A stretch of 64,000 nucleotides of DNA from Artemia franciscana (GCF_032884065.1 NW_027062693.1:806001-870000), one strand, 5' to 3'; positions 47,219-60,266 are shown, counted from the first letter of the stretch. The notes: generated by a model not told the origin, from the sequence alone. A program made the numbers and translations.

Positions 47219-48905
47219 CAGAGGCGCCATTTGGAGGGGGGCAGGGGTGGGCAAATGCCCACCCCAGATTTTCCAGGGGGCCCAAGCTTCCACCAAAAAG
47301 AGTCCTTTGCCGGCCATAATAATAACACTATTTGCTATTAACCATTGTAAACTTTGAAATCAGGTTAGCTACATAATCTAATTCTCAAGTTCTGTCAAAT
47401 GCCCGTTTCCTAAATGATTATATTAATATTATAAATTCTGAATATTTGCAGTAATTCCTCTAAGTTGATAGACTAAAATAGGTCAGTTCCAGGCCTATCA
47501 TTTCACGATGGAATCGTTCCTTGTTATCTTCCAATTGCACTACATAGAAGCAATTACGCGAGCGACGAAATCGCTGTCTCAACAACTCCATGCCGTCGCC
47601 GTCGACTTGGTTATTTCTCGATCGCGCACCCTGATTCATGCCACATTAAGCAAACTCACCGACCTGCGTTCAGATGCTTCATCTGTGTCGCTTTTCAAGA
47701 AGACTAAAGAGTTTGCAACAGAACTCGAAAATGAAGTACCTGCTGTGAATGGACCCGCGACTAGACCCTCCTCTATTGGTCAGAAAGGACGACCTTGAAG
47801 AATTCAAAAGATCACCAAGCATCGGAAACAATTTGTGACAACTTTGACGCTAGGAAAGAATTTCATCGAATCTGAAAATTGGGCTGCTACTTTGGCGGAT
47901 GAAATGAAGCAAGAATACTTCAAAACTTTTGACCGTCTACTAGCCGAATTAGACAGGAGGTTCACAGATAACTTGCCAGTGCTGAGTACGCTCGAAGCCT
48001 TGGATCCAAGCTCAACTAAGTTTATGGACACAGAGCTGCTCAAGCTTTTCTCTTCTCTTTACGGCGAGCTGGATATCGACAGCATTCTTCTCGAATCTCA
48101 AGCTGGTATTACCAAGCGTTTCTTGCTCAATGAGGAGAAAAATTCGGAAAACTTCCTAGACATTGTCGACCATCTTCAGGCATTACCAGTGGCCTACTCA
48201 GAAGTAATTAAAGTACTTCGTATTGCTGCCACACTTCCTGAGACAACAAGGAGCAATGAGCGTTTGTTTTCTAGCCTAGAAATAGTGAAAAACTACCTGC
48301 GGTCTACGACAGGAGATGATCGTCTCAGTCACCTCCTTTTGATATTTGCAGAGAAGGATTTAGTAAAAAATTTGGACTACAACCAGCTTGTTGACAATTT
48401 TGCAAAGATGAAAGCTCGGCGGTTCCCCTTGTTACCTTAAATGTTGTTATATTTTTTTTTTCTTGTTATGTTTTTCATTTTTGTAAATATCTTTGATCTG
48501 GAAGAATCCTGCTGAAGGGGCACTGAGATTTTGGTTACAACCCTCAGCATAACAATGAAGGTCACTTTCACCGACGTAATGTTTACTTAAATAAGAAAGT
48601 TTCTCGCTGAGGAATGTCAGCCTGTAGTCTGGTTGAATTTTCCACTTTCAGTTTAATCACTTAACCCCGTTGATTGTACTCTTCGTTGTTATAATTAATC
48701 TTAGAGGTCAGTATGGCTGAGTTCCACATTTGGTTACAGTACATTTCCAAGCAACACACGGGTGCTGAAAATGCATTTTTACTTAGAATATTCGACCAAT
48801 GTGCTGCCAAAACCCAGATATTTCTTACGCGGCACAAAGTGAATCGGGGGGGGGGGCAGATGGAGTTCATGCCCACCCCAAGATTTGGCCCAAATGGCGC
48901 CTCTA
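47219..48905 (+). mobile_element. hAT transposon with 8-bp target duplication
   Basis: The element starts 'cagaggcgccatttgg' and ends 'ccaaatggcgcctcta', a 16-bp terminal inverted repeat with one mismatch at the outermost base. It is flanked by the perfect 8-bp direct repeat 'cccataac' (47211-47218 and 48906-48913). Removing the element and one repeat restores a normal satellite unit ('ttaagatc...cccattcg'). The 'CAGAGGCG' ends and 8-bp duplications are diagnostic of hAT. It is 1,687 bp, shorter than autonomous hATs, and carries only the C-terminal part of a transposase. Confidence 0.92.
47508..48440 (+). pseudogene. hAT transposase C-terminal part (ZMYM1-like)
   Basis: This is one frame interrupted by a single TGA at 47796-47798. 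The two parts are in the same frame, about 310 codons together. It resembles the C-terminal half of hAT/ZMYM1-like transposases: a helical region ('FDRLLAELDRRFTD' near 47930), then the hAT dimerisation domain 'TLPETTRSNERLFSSLEIVK' (about 48234) through 'NLDYNQLVDNFAKMKARR'. The N-terminal DNA-binding and most of the catalytic region are missing, so it is a deletion derivative. If translated, the intact dimerisation domain could still bind partner transposase (inference). Confidence 0.8.
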
Positions 48906-49142
48906 CCCATAACCCATTCGCAAGTTAAAAATACTTCATTTTTTCCGAATTAACCGGCCCCCACTCTCCCAGATGGTCAAATCAAGAAAACGACTATTTC
49001 TAATTTAATGTGATCCAGTCCCAGATACGCCTGCCAAATTTCATCGTCCTAGCTTACCTGGAAGTGCCTAAAGTAGCAAAACCAGGACAGATAGACCGAC
49101 AGAATGTGCGATCGCTATATGTCACTTGGTAGATACCAAGTG

Positions 49143-51562
49143 CCATAAAAAAGACTAAAAGCATTAAGAATGACACTAAAAATCAGATCTGAATAAATCT
49201 AAGTGTTATAGTTTGATGGAACCGTGATAATATAGTGTGATAATAAAAGGTAATTAGATAAATAGACACCCAATTTTATGATTTGGCACGTTATTCAAAA
49301 ATTTTCATATCCAAATAAAAGCTAATTAATTTATCGAAATAGAGATAACTAGAGCTAACTTATTTATACTTATTGAAAACTAGCCTTTGGGGACTGGAAA
49401 GGCAAATTATCAGCGTTTCTACTTTTGGCTTATTAAAAAAAAGGCTGTAAAACTCTTATAGTTTCACAATCATCTTTTGAGTTTAAAACTTCGTCTATGC
49501 TGTTCTAGTTTCTTAGGGTCTCTTGAAAAACTTTCCTGTTGTGTTATAGAACTAATAAATAGTCCATGTTCACAGTAGCGTTGTGAACATGTGAACATGT
49601 TCACCATGTTCACATCTTTTGAGTTTACAATTTCGTCTATGCTGCTCTAGTTTCTTAGGAACTCTTGAAAGACTTTACTGTGGTGTTATAGAACTAATAA
49701 AATCGCCCATATTCACAGTAGCAAAGGCAAAGTTGCACTAAAATCTAACGTATTTATATCACAAAAGCAGGTGTGAGGTTACGACGTTCTTTTTCTATTT
49801 AAACAAGATCCTTTGTCACTAGTCTCTATGTGATTATTTGTCTGTTTTATAAGCATGGGTCTACTTGGATACCAGAGTGGGGTAAAACACACACTTGCAA
49901 CAGCTTATTTTTGGGGAATTCTATTTCCTGAGATTTGGTGAGCACAGGAATCAAAATCAATATTTTTTTAAAATTTTAATTACTTCCAAATATTTTCAAT
50001 CCTCTTTTGAAATTCACACAAAATCTTTGACTCTAGACGGTTATTTTTCAAAAAGCGTTTTCATACTTTAGGCTACTATGCACCAACGTTTGCTCTGATT
50101 TGCTCTTTACTAAGCTGCATCAATTATTCTATTCTTCTCATCATCCTGCTCAGAAAGGACTTTAAAGGGATGGACCAAGTTTCAAATGAGAATAAAAAGT
50201 ACTTTTTATATGTATTGACTGTGTGTATGGCTTTTGCATACTTTTTTTTTTTCATATTCTAGGGACTTAAACTTCATATTGTGGTCTTTTCCATGTAATT
50301 AATCAAATATTGCAATTTGCCTATCAATTTCATTTTAAAGGTAAGATTGGGATGAAAGTAGATATAAGATTAATGTAAAGGGTGTGAAAAATCGATATTC
50401 GTCACTTAAGAGGTTTGTTAGCAGAAAATAGTTGGTTATAATTTGCAATTTTTGAAATAAAATTTACAATTTCATTTAGTCATTGTTGCTTAAAGTCTCC
50501 ATTATGGGCTCGACCAAGCTCAACTGTTACTTGATTAGCTATGCTGTACCTTATAGCGAAGTACAGTAATTTTATTTTGAAAATAATGAGAATACGAAAC
50601 CGAATAAGCACAACATTCTTAGAATTATAGAACCGTATTAAGCCAAAGACCAGCACAATTAAAGTCATGCAATATTTCACACTCAAAGCGACTGGACATA
50701 ACAACCAAAGAAACAAGAAAAGGGGAGACCCAAAACAAATAGGAAATGCATACATCTCAAAAGCCATCAAAAGCTCAGACTATCATTTGTGCTTAGGTGG
50801 CAACGTTTTTTTTCTATGTGATGTTTTCTCTTATTGATATATGTGTGATTTTTTCTCTATATGTGATTTTTTCTCTTATTTTTATTACACCAAATAAATC
50901 ACAGCAAAAAAATAAAATCTCATGGCTTTTCAAGTTTAACAAATATTATACTTCAAATATATTAAGTAAGTTTAGTTCGTTTTATTTTACTTTTTTTATC
51001 TTGGAAAAAAAAATAATTCTTTGATTGCCCTTCCAAAGCCCAACAGCATCCACTACTCATTGGTGTAAAAAGCAAGGTTACCGTCAGAAGCAGGCTTCTT
51101 TCTGAGTTTAATGAATGACCACCTTTCCATGAATTATACCCGACTATTTTAGAAAATGATAGGAATTATGTTGTTTAACTTTATGGATTGTTTGTGAACA
51201 TAGAACTTACAACAGAGTTGAACAAATAATAAAACCTGATAAATGATTGTATAACGTCCATGATGCCATGAGATGAAGGTAACTCGATTCTATGAGCTCC
51301 AGGTTTGTGACTCATAGCATGTGGGACCGCAGTTTCGGAGATGTACTCTCTATCAGTGGCCTTGCCTGCTACTGGTATCTTCTTTTCTCTTGAAATTTGG
51401 CAGTAAATGTGGCATGTATGGATATGGCAAGTAGTAAATCAATTCTTCAGCGGAATGTGTGGGGTAATGGAGGATAAGTACTTAAGTGGGGTTGGGCGAA
51501 ACATAAATTAGGGACTTTCCCTTATCAAACTAATTTTATATCGCTATTGTTTTCAAATTTAC
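49143..51562. other. Intron 3 of gene B, 5' part
   Basis: Counterpart of 12451-14217. It contains a local tandem duplication (about 49470-49740) with a palindromic junction, about 400 bases at 50020-50430 absent from copy A, and three to four units of a 22-bp 'tatgtgattttttctctt' repeat at about 50814-50880. I see no gene. Confidence 0.45.
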
Positions 51563-51721
51563 CTTCATCATTGCAACTCAAATCCTGGGAGTCCAATACA
51601 GATGTTAAACTGGATACTCTGTATGGAATACTCAAAGGTTGCTGTAGATGCTCACGTGATAGAGAAGAAATAGAAGTTCCTTTGATTGTTTCAACACTGT
51701 CTGGTGAAGCATATGCAACTT
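51563..51721 (-). CDS. Zinc-finger gene B, exon 3
   Basis: This is 159 bp, symmetrical phase 1, with acceptor 'ttgttatag' and donor 'gtaaattt'. It encodes about 53 residues starting E-VAYASPDSVETIKG and ending SQDLSCNDE. It differs from gene A at 14 residues, concentrated in the middle (for example A-S, F-I, F-S, H-R, Q-L, A-P). The frame is fully open. Confidence 0.75.
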
Positions 51722-53496
51722 CTATAACAAAACAAATAATGAGATAGAAAATAAGCAATGTATGATCAAAAATTCTCAATAAGCAGTACCAAGACATAAA
51801 AAAACAGACAACAAATGTGAAAAAGAACATAAAATATAAAAACTGAACGAAGCCAAGCATGATAAATTGATAAATAGAATTTTCACAAATTAGAGTTTTA
51901 TTCGCAGATTAAATTCGGGCATTGAATAGAGTGCAGAACTTGAATATCTGTGTTTTAAGTCTAAAATCCTTCCAGTGTATTTAGCTAGCTAACACAAAAG
52001 TCTTAAGCTTTATTAGCTTCTTAATATAATTCAAAGTATTAAATCGTTAACCGTTTTTCACCTGAAAAACCTGTTTTTTTATTTATTTTTAATTGTTTTT
52101 CAAATAATGCTGGTAAATCAGGCTCAGCCTCTATGAAAAATTCCCTTCCCTTAGGGAAACTCCTCCATTGAAAGTTCCTCCCGCAAAAGTGCTACAGTTC
52201 CTTTTGTGATAGACTTGTGTGCAAGAGCTGGTAGAGTATAGACGCATATTGGTCTGGACCTAAGGGGGAAGGCAAGAGAAGCTAACTTAGAGGAATAGGT
52301 CAAACAAAAAAAAGAAGTGAATATCAAATCCGGTTTCTGAATTTTACAGGAGGGTGATTTCTCTGGACCCATTCTACCTCATTTTGCTTGTGGTGATGAG
52401 AACATGGATGATACGTATTTTGCATTCAGATTTGTCAGTACCACCCTACGTTGTCTGCACCACCTGATTATGCCACTGACATTACTGTATTGAGGGAAAG
52501 TGGCTTAAACTTCTGAAGAAAAATTTCACATTCCATCACTTTATATTATGAAATATCTTCAAAAAAATGTTTCTATCAAAGATACTATAATAAGAAAAAT
52601 CTCAAAGCTCATGTACATGTCATTGCTTTAAGTGGTTTTAGTTTTTTCGCATCATTTTTTTCTTACTAAAAACATTGTTTTAGATATAACGGAAAAATAG
52701 TTTTCACTTTTTCCATACGAAAATTCTCTTCCTCTCTGACTTACTCATATAAATGCTAGACATTCTTTTGTAACTGAAAAATTTATAATGACCATCTCAC
52801 CATTTAAACTTTTGTTTATTGATTTTTGTTTAAACTGGCTTTTTATAGAGTTTTTTATGGGAGTTTCTACCTACGATAGCATAATCTAATGATTTGCAAA
52901 CACCGTAAATAGAGAGCTGATTTGCATAATAATTACGTCTTTCTTTTTAAAAACAGGGGTCTATTTTGGGGCCATGTTTGACACTGACTGAATTTTATTG
53001 TGTTTAACACTTAAATTGCTTTGACGGGTTTTCTAAAATTCAGAAGGCAAACTGAATCTTACTATAAAAGTTTAGTAATGCTATTCAAAAGCTTTATATA
53101 CTAACAATAATAATAAATTTTCTGCTGAGATAAACAAGCCGAGTGAAAAAAGAAACACAATCATCTATAATACTTACTATTTGCTACTACAGTACAAGAC
53201 GACACTAATGTTCAATTTTACTTTAGAACTAAAACAAATTCTTTGAACCGATGTTGTAAAATTTTTATACAGAAATTTGCAAATTCCAAAATTTGCAGGA
53301 ATTGTTGTCCACAATACATTGCATAATTCCAACTGCTTTTGGCTTCACCAGTTTCAAATCTTAAAATGATGAAGTTCAGACAAATTCTAATTTGTTCTAG
53401 TTTTCCCCAATAAACTATCAAAACTGAATCAAATGTATGGGCAATAAAATATTACCCATATATTTGATTTTAGAAAAACAAATACTTGAGATGTAC
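51722..53496. other. Intron 2 of gene B
   Basis: Counterpart of 14377-16258, with block 52440-52690 replaced relative to copy A. No further exon is supported. Confidence 0.45.
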
Positions 53497-53667
53497 CTTC
53501 ACTGTCAAAACACATGGAGCCCAATTCCTGGGTGTCGGGTTCAAGTTTACATAGTCCTGAAAAGCCACAAAAAGTACCCACAGGAACAACTTCCCTTTTA
53601 GGAGACAAAATACGGGTTGAAAAGTAAAAAAACTCCTCATTGTCACTTGATAAAGCCTCTTTGACTT
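53497..53667 (-). CDS. Zinc-finger gene B, exon 2
   Basis: This is 171 bp, symmetrical phase 1, with acceptor 'ctttgtttcag' and donor 'gtacatctc' identical to gene A. It encodes 57 residues starting E-VKEALSSDNEEFFYFS and ending ELGSMCFDSE. It has six replacements versus gene A (P-S, H-R, V-I, D-V, A-T, P-L). No known domain. Confidence 0.8.
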
Positions 53668-55227
53668 CTGAAACAAAGTATAATAAAAGAGATATCAAAC
53701 ACATTCAACAGAAAAGCTTACAAAACAAACCCAACTGCTCCCTCTTTCCAACACATTGTCCCACAAGAATGAATATTAATCCCTACAAGGACAGAAATCA
53801 TACAATCTTTGGAAAATAACCAAAACCAAACCTCACAATTTAGAGATGAAAAAATAAATCCTAAGATTTTTCCACATGTTATGTGGTCTAAAGGCTAATC
53901 AGTTGGCTAATTATAAATCTAGGATAAAAAGAGCTGCAAAACACTTGTTGGCAACTTTGTTTTTTCCTTTTAATGCTAATCCCAATTTACTTTAGTGTCA
54001 GACAATAAAATTGTTCAATTAATTCTATTTGTTAGAGCTTTCATTTGATTTTGAAAAAAAAATACATATACAGGAAAGAAAATAGATACTCCACTTACTG
54101 TTTGATAGAAACATTAAAATTTTATTGCCGACAATAGAAGTATTTCTCCTTCGTATTCTAACTACCAGCCCCCCCCCCATTCAAAAACCTTATATTTTAA
54201 AAGAGTTTAAATTGAAAGAAAATAAAGCCTTAAGGCAAACTCTCAATTTTCAGACACACACACAAACACAAAAAAAATAAGACTAATACTTTTTCAGTTC
54301 AAATTATCATCAGATTCAATGGGGCCTAAGCTTAAATCTAAGATAAGTATTGATTAAAATCAATAACAAAACAATGTTGTGATAGTAATATTTAAAATAA
54401 ACATAAGAACAACATTTCTTGGAAAATGAAACATGGAATATCTTTAGTAGGATATCTATTAGATAATCAAGCTTAGCTATACTAAACAAATACCACATAT
54501 TTATGAAATAAAAAAAACTATTTGCAACATAAGTGAAGAAAGGGGAAGTTGAATAAACCCTATTCCCCAGAAAAATTGTAAAAAAAATTGCACCCCTCCT
54601 AATCAAGATCTATTTACAAAAATATATAAAACTAGCAATACCTGGATATCTCTTAATACGTTTGGGCAAATTGACAAAATTTTAACAAGTAAGAAAAATC
54701 TGACTGAATTGTGTGCTTTTTGCTAAGGAAACAATAGAAATATTAAACAACAAGACAAAAATAAATACCACAAAATAAAAATCAATAATTTGTAGGTTAG
54801 GTACCAAGAGGGGTGCTCAGCTACTAAGAGATAATTTGTGTGAATGACTGTAGAGATAATTTGTGTGAATGTGTAGGAATGACTTTTTTTATTACTATTA
54901 TTATTTATGCCTGCAGATGGGAAAAACTTAGCTATTTTCCTGAATTGAAAACATGAAAGATTGAACTACAAAGTGTGAGAGAAATTTGTCAGCCTGAAGA
55001 CTTGTTGTCTCCCAAACTGGAAAAATTATGCAAAAACTTTTGTGTTGTAAAATAGCCCTTTCATTACCCTCAGCTCTGAAGGGCTAGATCCAAGCTTTTG
55101 TACAGAGTATGTTCTTTCTTTTTGTTATTCTAATTGGGGAGAAGCAAGAGGAAGAAAGAGAAAATATTTACTAAAGCAAGGCAAACCTATTTTTATTTTG
55201 TTACAAAAATTTAATATGATGACTTAC
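53668..55227. other. Intron 1 of gene B
   Basis: Counterpart of 16430-18007. It has a shorter (CA)n tract at about 54252-54275 and a C-run at about 54170. No gene is seen. Confidence 0.45.
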
Positions 55228-55307
55228 CATTTTTAACAACAGAAGTCTCAGGAATGGTGCTAGGTTCAGCCATATTTGGAATTTCAGACAACTCCATAAT
55301 ATTCTCT
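55228..55307 (-). CDS. Zinc-finger gene B, exon 1 (start codon)
   Basis: The ATG is at 55297-55295. The 70 coding bases, encoding MELSEIPNMAEPSTIPETS plus VVKN, are identical to gene A. The acceptor 'cttgtttcag' lies just above 55307, so an upstream non-coding exon is expected. The donor is 'gtaagtcatc'. Confidence 0.8.
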
Positions 55308-57334
55308 CTGAAACAAGTTAATGCCACTTATAAAACATACCATACTATCAATAGAACTTGGAAATGGCACTCCAGTTTTATATTTTTTTTTTCAAAAGCT
55401 GCAGATTGTTTTGTATTCACTGTAATGGATTTTCAATTTGATATTTTGTTCATTTAAGCAAAACTTTAAGAAACTTTTCTTTTATCTAATTTTTGTGTCT
55501 TCAAAAAGTATGTCTTAAGGTAAAACAAAAATTGTCTTGTATTTTTTATGTTGTTTTTAGTGCCTTTAATTTTGTTGGAATAAGGCACATATGATATTTG
55601 TAAACAGCTTAAAGGAGTTTAATGGCCAGGTTTCCAATCAGACAGCATTAACCCTACCGATCAACAGAACTATAGCAAGATAAAGAATTTCAGTTTACTA
55701 GAAAAGTGATGCTTTAGAAACAATCAGAAGTAAATTCTCAACTAGGGTCCAGGAACTTGTTTTGTACCAGATTCAATTACCTTATGCATGAGAATCCCCA
55801 AAAATAGGGTGTTTCTTCTTCTCTTCCTGTTCCTACACAATAATGTTATGAAAGTTCAAATCAGAATTTTTTTTATTTTAATTTTCAACAAAATTTGTTA
55901 CTTGTTTATTATCCAGAACACACTCAAGAATTCTGATATGTAAGACTGTCTATATGTGGAGACAATTAGCTTAGGCAAAGTGGAAAAACTACATTGTAGG
56001 TTTATGTCAGTTAATATTGAATATAGGGTAAAGGCACCAATGATTTGACTATACAATTTTGGAGCCACTTTAAAAATTTCCCTTCAAAACCGGATAACTC
56101 TGCTTAGTCATGACTTGGAAAACAATCTCTTGATGCTGTCATTATATTTTGACAATGCAAAACATGGACACCATCTCCAACACATCCACATAAGAAGAAA
56201 ATATTCAATTCAATCAGTTTCCTGTTTTTGACGAAAATGTGCTCCCAATAATTTTTTACCTTTGTATTGTTCAAACTGTCACTACTTGTTTTTTGTTTTG
56301 TTTTTTTTTTTTTTTTTCAAAAAATAAGTAGGGAACAGCACCAATGCATCAAGATACATATGATCTTCTCTAAAATGTAGTCACATTGGCTTTTCCTCAA
56401 TAAAATAAAGTTAAAATGGCAAGTAATATTATATTGACAAAACTATGTTTCAAGTGCTAAAATTCTTGTCTGATGTAGTGGAATACCAGACCAAATAAAA
56501 ATGTTACTTCAGCAAGTTTATAACCAAGAAGTAAATTTTTCCTAGACTGACCAGTCTTCCATTGTTGTAATTTATTTACATAGCCTAGCCTATATATTCA
56601 TGTATGTGAATTTCATTTGGTACTTGTATGATATACCCACTACTGCTCAATTTGTTCATGCATTGACACACTGTAAACCAGTTTCTTTTACCTTAGCATG
56701 AGAAAAGACAAAGAGAAGTAACAGAATAGATGGGAAATATACAGTTTGGGATATATGGGGAGTGGGGGTAAACTATTTGGACAGTGGTAAGTAAAAAAAA
56801 AATCTTACTTCATAATATGCAGAATAATTGTAGCTAATGCATTTTGCATGCAAAAGTACCCATTGCACTTTAGCCCTCTCCTCCACCTAATGTGTAAATA
56901 TTTACCCAAATTTGGTTTCTATGCAATATATATTTACCTTACTTAGGTGTACTTTATTAGGATTCACTTCTTGAGTGGTAGTGGGTATGTCATATAAAAA
57001 TCTTTCATTTTTAAGTATGTAAATCATTTGTTGGTTTAAATTGGTTACATACAAAAAAGATTTGGTTTGATAAATGGTCACAGTTAAAATATTGAAAGAC
57101 TTTCGAAAATGCGGCTAGTGTCTTCAACAAGCTGATAAAAACTTGATAAAAAAAGTCAAAATTGCAAGTTTTACCATGTTCATGAGACAACTAATTTGAA
57201 AATTCTCTTACCACCAGCATTCAGGTTTTGCTTCCAGAATCTAATCAATTCTTTTCTTCCAAGAATGTCTTATTGTCTTCCTAATCAATTCTTGTCTTCC
57301 TATAATCATCTAATGATACCAAAAATATTGGGGG
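55308..57334. other. 5' flank of gene B
   Basis: Counterpart of 18088-19282 plus 23891-24676, without the 4.6-kb copy A block (junction at 56513/56514). It should hold the promoter of gene B. No element can be fixed. A T-run lies at about 56300-56317. Confidence 0.4.
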
Positions 57335-60266
57335 AAGTGGGGTACCTTGAACCAGGGGCATATCACCCACTTCATGTTGCTGAAATTCCTCCTCCCTTTT
57401 ACTAAATATTGGCATCCAAGTCTCTCTTATGTTCTGATGTACTTTTGTTCAGTTTGGATCAGGACGTAAAGTAACAATTTTGTTTTTCACTTGCTGTTTA
57501 CTTTTCAGGGAAACAATTTGTTAGATCCTGCTGATTATTGCATATCTAATGAACTGATATCTTGGCTTTAAGATTGTGGTTTGTGATTTATGTTCTATTA
57601 AATACTTTTTTAGTTAGCCCTTTTTTAAGAATTATTATACCATGGGGGATTGATATATTGGCTTTAAGACTGTGGTTTGTGATTTATTCAATACTTTTTT
57701 AGTTGGCCCTTATTTAAGGATTATTATGCCATGGGGGATTGATCAGCCACTTGCCATGGGGAACAATGAACCAGTGGTTGATCATGCCCCATAGCTTACT
57801 TAGTACTTTGATAAACATACCTTTTATAATAGGCTTAGTGCTTTGACAGGCCTACCTTTTACTTATAGGATTACCTTTTACTTAATGGTCTATAGGCCTA
57901 CCTTTTACTTATAAGCCTATAAGCTTACCTTTTACTTACTCTTCTTACTTATCGTTTTTTTATCATTGAAGAATTTGTAACATATTTTCAACCATTGATT
58001 CTACAGTTAGAAATCCTACAAGGAAAACCACTAAAGGCTAGACTCCTGCAAATGTGATGAAGAAGGCTGTCCTAGAAGTTGTTAAAGGAGCAAAAATACA
58101 AGAAATAGCTTGTTTGTACTGCATAAGTCATTCTACTCTCTTACAGTACCATAACAGGCACAACAAGGATGAACATGATTTCTGCCCAGACTAAGGAAAA
58201 ACCAACAGGATATTCACCAGTGAACAAGAAGGCTTGCTCAGCAAGTACCTGGTAACAGCATCCAAGATGCATCAGGGTGTGACAAAAAGACAAGCAAGGA
58301 GGCTAGCTTTTGAGAATGCTTCCTTTATTGGAGCAACAGTGCCCTAAACATGCAAAGAAGACAAGCTTGCTGGAGGACATCAGAAAACAAAATATTGAGA
58401 TTTCCCTTAGAAAGCCTGAGCCTACCAGCCTAGCAAAGACTTCCAGTTTTAACAAGCAGACTGTGATGGTGTTTTTCCAAAACTTAGATCTGTTTACCAG
58501 AAGAAAATATTTGAGCCACACAAAATTTAGAACATGGATGAGACCAATGTTACAATATTTCACATTTCTCCCAATGTTTTTGCAAGTAAGGGAGCTAAGC
58601 AGGTAGAACAGATTACCTCAGCTGAACATGGGTCTCTGGTAAACGTCATCACTGCAGTCAATACACTCAGGACTTTCATCCCCTCTAGGCTGGTGTTCCT
58701 TCAGGCTAATCTTAGGCCAATTATGCTCACTGGAGCTGCAACTGTATTGATTGGCACAACAAATCCCAGTGGCTTATTTGTTACATTCCTGGACCACCTC
58801 AAGAAGTTCTCAGGTTGTAGGAAAGAGAAGAAGATTTTGCTACTTATGGACAACCATGACTCCCATATTTTGCTTTCTTCTCTTCAGTTTGCCAAAGACA
58901 TTGGCATAGTTTTACTCACTATCCCCCCACACACAAAAGCAACAAACTTCAGCTATTAGATGTTTCAGTCTTTTATTCATTCAAAGAAGCTTACAACAGG
59001 ACCTGCAACTGTTGGATAATAAACAATCATGGAAAAGTAATTGATATTTACAACATTTTGAAGATTGTAGGATCTGCTTTCCCAAAAGCATTCCAACCCA
59101 TAAACATCAAGAGTGGTTTCCAGAAGACAGGGTTCTGGCCTTTCAACCTGCAAGTGTTCTCTAAAGATTCTTTTCTGGCAGCCCACATGAAAGACAGGGA
59201 TGACCCTTCTTGAAGTGAGTCATCAACTCTTTCTGCTGTTCCTTTGCAGGAAGAAGGAATGTCTGAATCTCAAGATGCTTCAATGTCCTCTGTCAATTTT
59301 AGTAGTGGAAGAGCTACTCTGTTGAGTCCTCAATACTTTCTCCTCATCCTAAAGCTCCTCCTAGGAAAAATGCCCATTGGCAGGGTTGCAAGAGAGTTGA
59401 GTTGACTGTGTTAACTGATACTCTTATCAAGAATTGACTAATGGCAGACTTGATTGAAAGGGAGAAGAAAAAGAAAAAGAGCAAAACAAGCATCAGCAAA
59501 TGTGAAAAAGCAAGGAAAAGCAAACGCAGGAAGTAAGAAAATGACCAAATCTAGTGATCCTGCTGATTGCCAATTTAGAGGTTTAGCAAAAGCACAAAAA
59601 GTTCTCTCTTACATGTCCAACAGCAGTTCAGAGGAGGGGATGAACTGGAATATTGTGGAAGCAAAGATAGTCTTACAATGGATTTCAAAGAAGAAGGCAT
59701 TGGCAGCCTGCAAAATACTGAGACAGAGGTGGGAGACTATGTGCTTGTTGTGGTTCAGAAAGTTGCTGGTGGTGCACTTTGTTGCTGAGATATTGCTCAT
59801 TGACAGTTTGGAAATTGAAGTGAAGTTTTGGAAGCATTGAGCAATGAGAAATTTATTCCTACAGATAAGGTGTCATTTATTATGAAGCCTGATGTGGTGC
59901 TTTGTCTCCTCAAACCATTTCCTGTTTGTGGAACATCCTGGCAATCAGGGAACTTTACTTTTCTTATAAACCTTGCATCATTTTCACTTAAATAAGATTT
60001 TTTTTTAATGTTTTATACTTTTTATAGCTGATTTTTTATAACTTTGCACTTTTATATAAAATCAATCAATAAAAAGATAAATAATACTGGTTCATTATAC
60101 CCCATGGGTTGGTGCATTATTTAGTATTAGCCCACAAAACAGAAAAAAATGCTCATAGGTAGCCCAATAAATGAGCTATCTTTTGATGTAAAAAAGTTGC
60201 AGAAAAGATCTTTAGGTTTGCCTTAAAAAATCAAAACTGAGGTTTGGTTCAAGGTACCCCACTCTC
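57335..60266 (+). mobile_element. pogo/Tigger-like DNA transposon, copy B
   Basis: The inverted termini are clearer than in copy A: 'aagtggggtaccttgaacc' at 57335-57353, and 'ggttcaaggtaccccactctc' at 60246-60266. The inner 17 bases are exact reverse complements. Short 'taggcctaccttttactta' units lie at 57830-57930, more numerous than in copy A. It was inserted before the duplication. Confidence 0.8.
57995..59900 (+). pseudogene. Tigger/jerky-like transposase, broken (copy B)
   Basis: This has the same domain order as copy A. The N-terminal helix-turn-helix region (57995-58330) is broken. The DDE core reads 'WMRP/MDETNVTIFHISP' at about 58534 (first Asp), 'LIGTTNPSGLFVTFLDHL' and 'LLLMDNHDSHILLSSLQF' at about 58846 (second Asp). 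A frameshift in the 'PPHTKATNFS' segment near 58930 removes the third-Asp context. A basic region (59454-59560) and the C-terminal 'FVAEILLIDSLEIEVKFW' module follow. Confidence 0.78.

Larger units (their letters stand above)
45378..49142 (+). repeat. C-tract satellite, ~275 bp period (copy B), split by hAT
   Basis: Cores 'ccaaagagag' occur near 45645, 45895, 46167, 46445, 46731 and 46997. A partial unit starts at 45378 and the remnant of another lies after the hAT element (48906 on). This gives at least one unit more than copy A. The array ends in a perfect hairpin 'cacttggtagataccaagtg' (49123-49142), followed 12 bases later by 'ctaa'. The hAT element 47219-48905 interrupts one unit. Confidence 0.65.
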
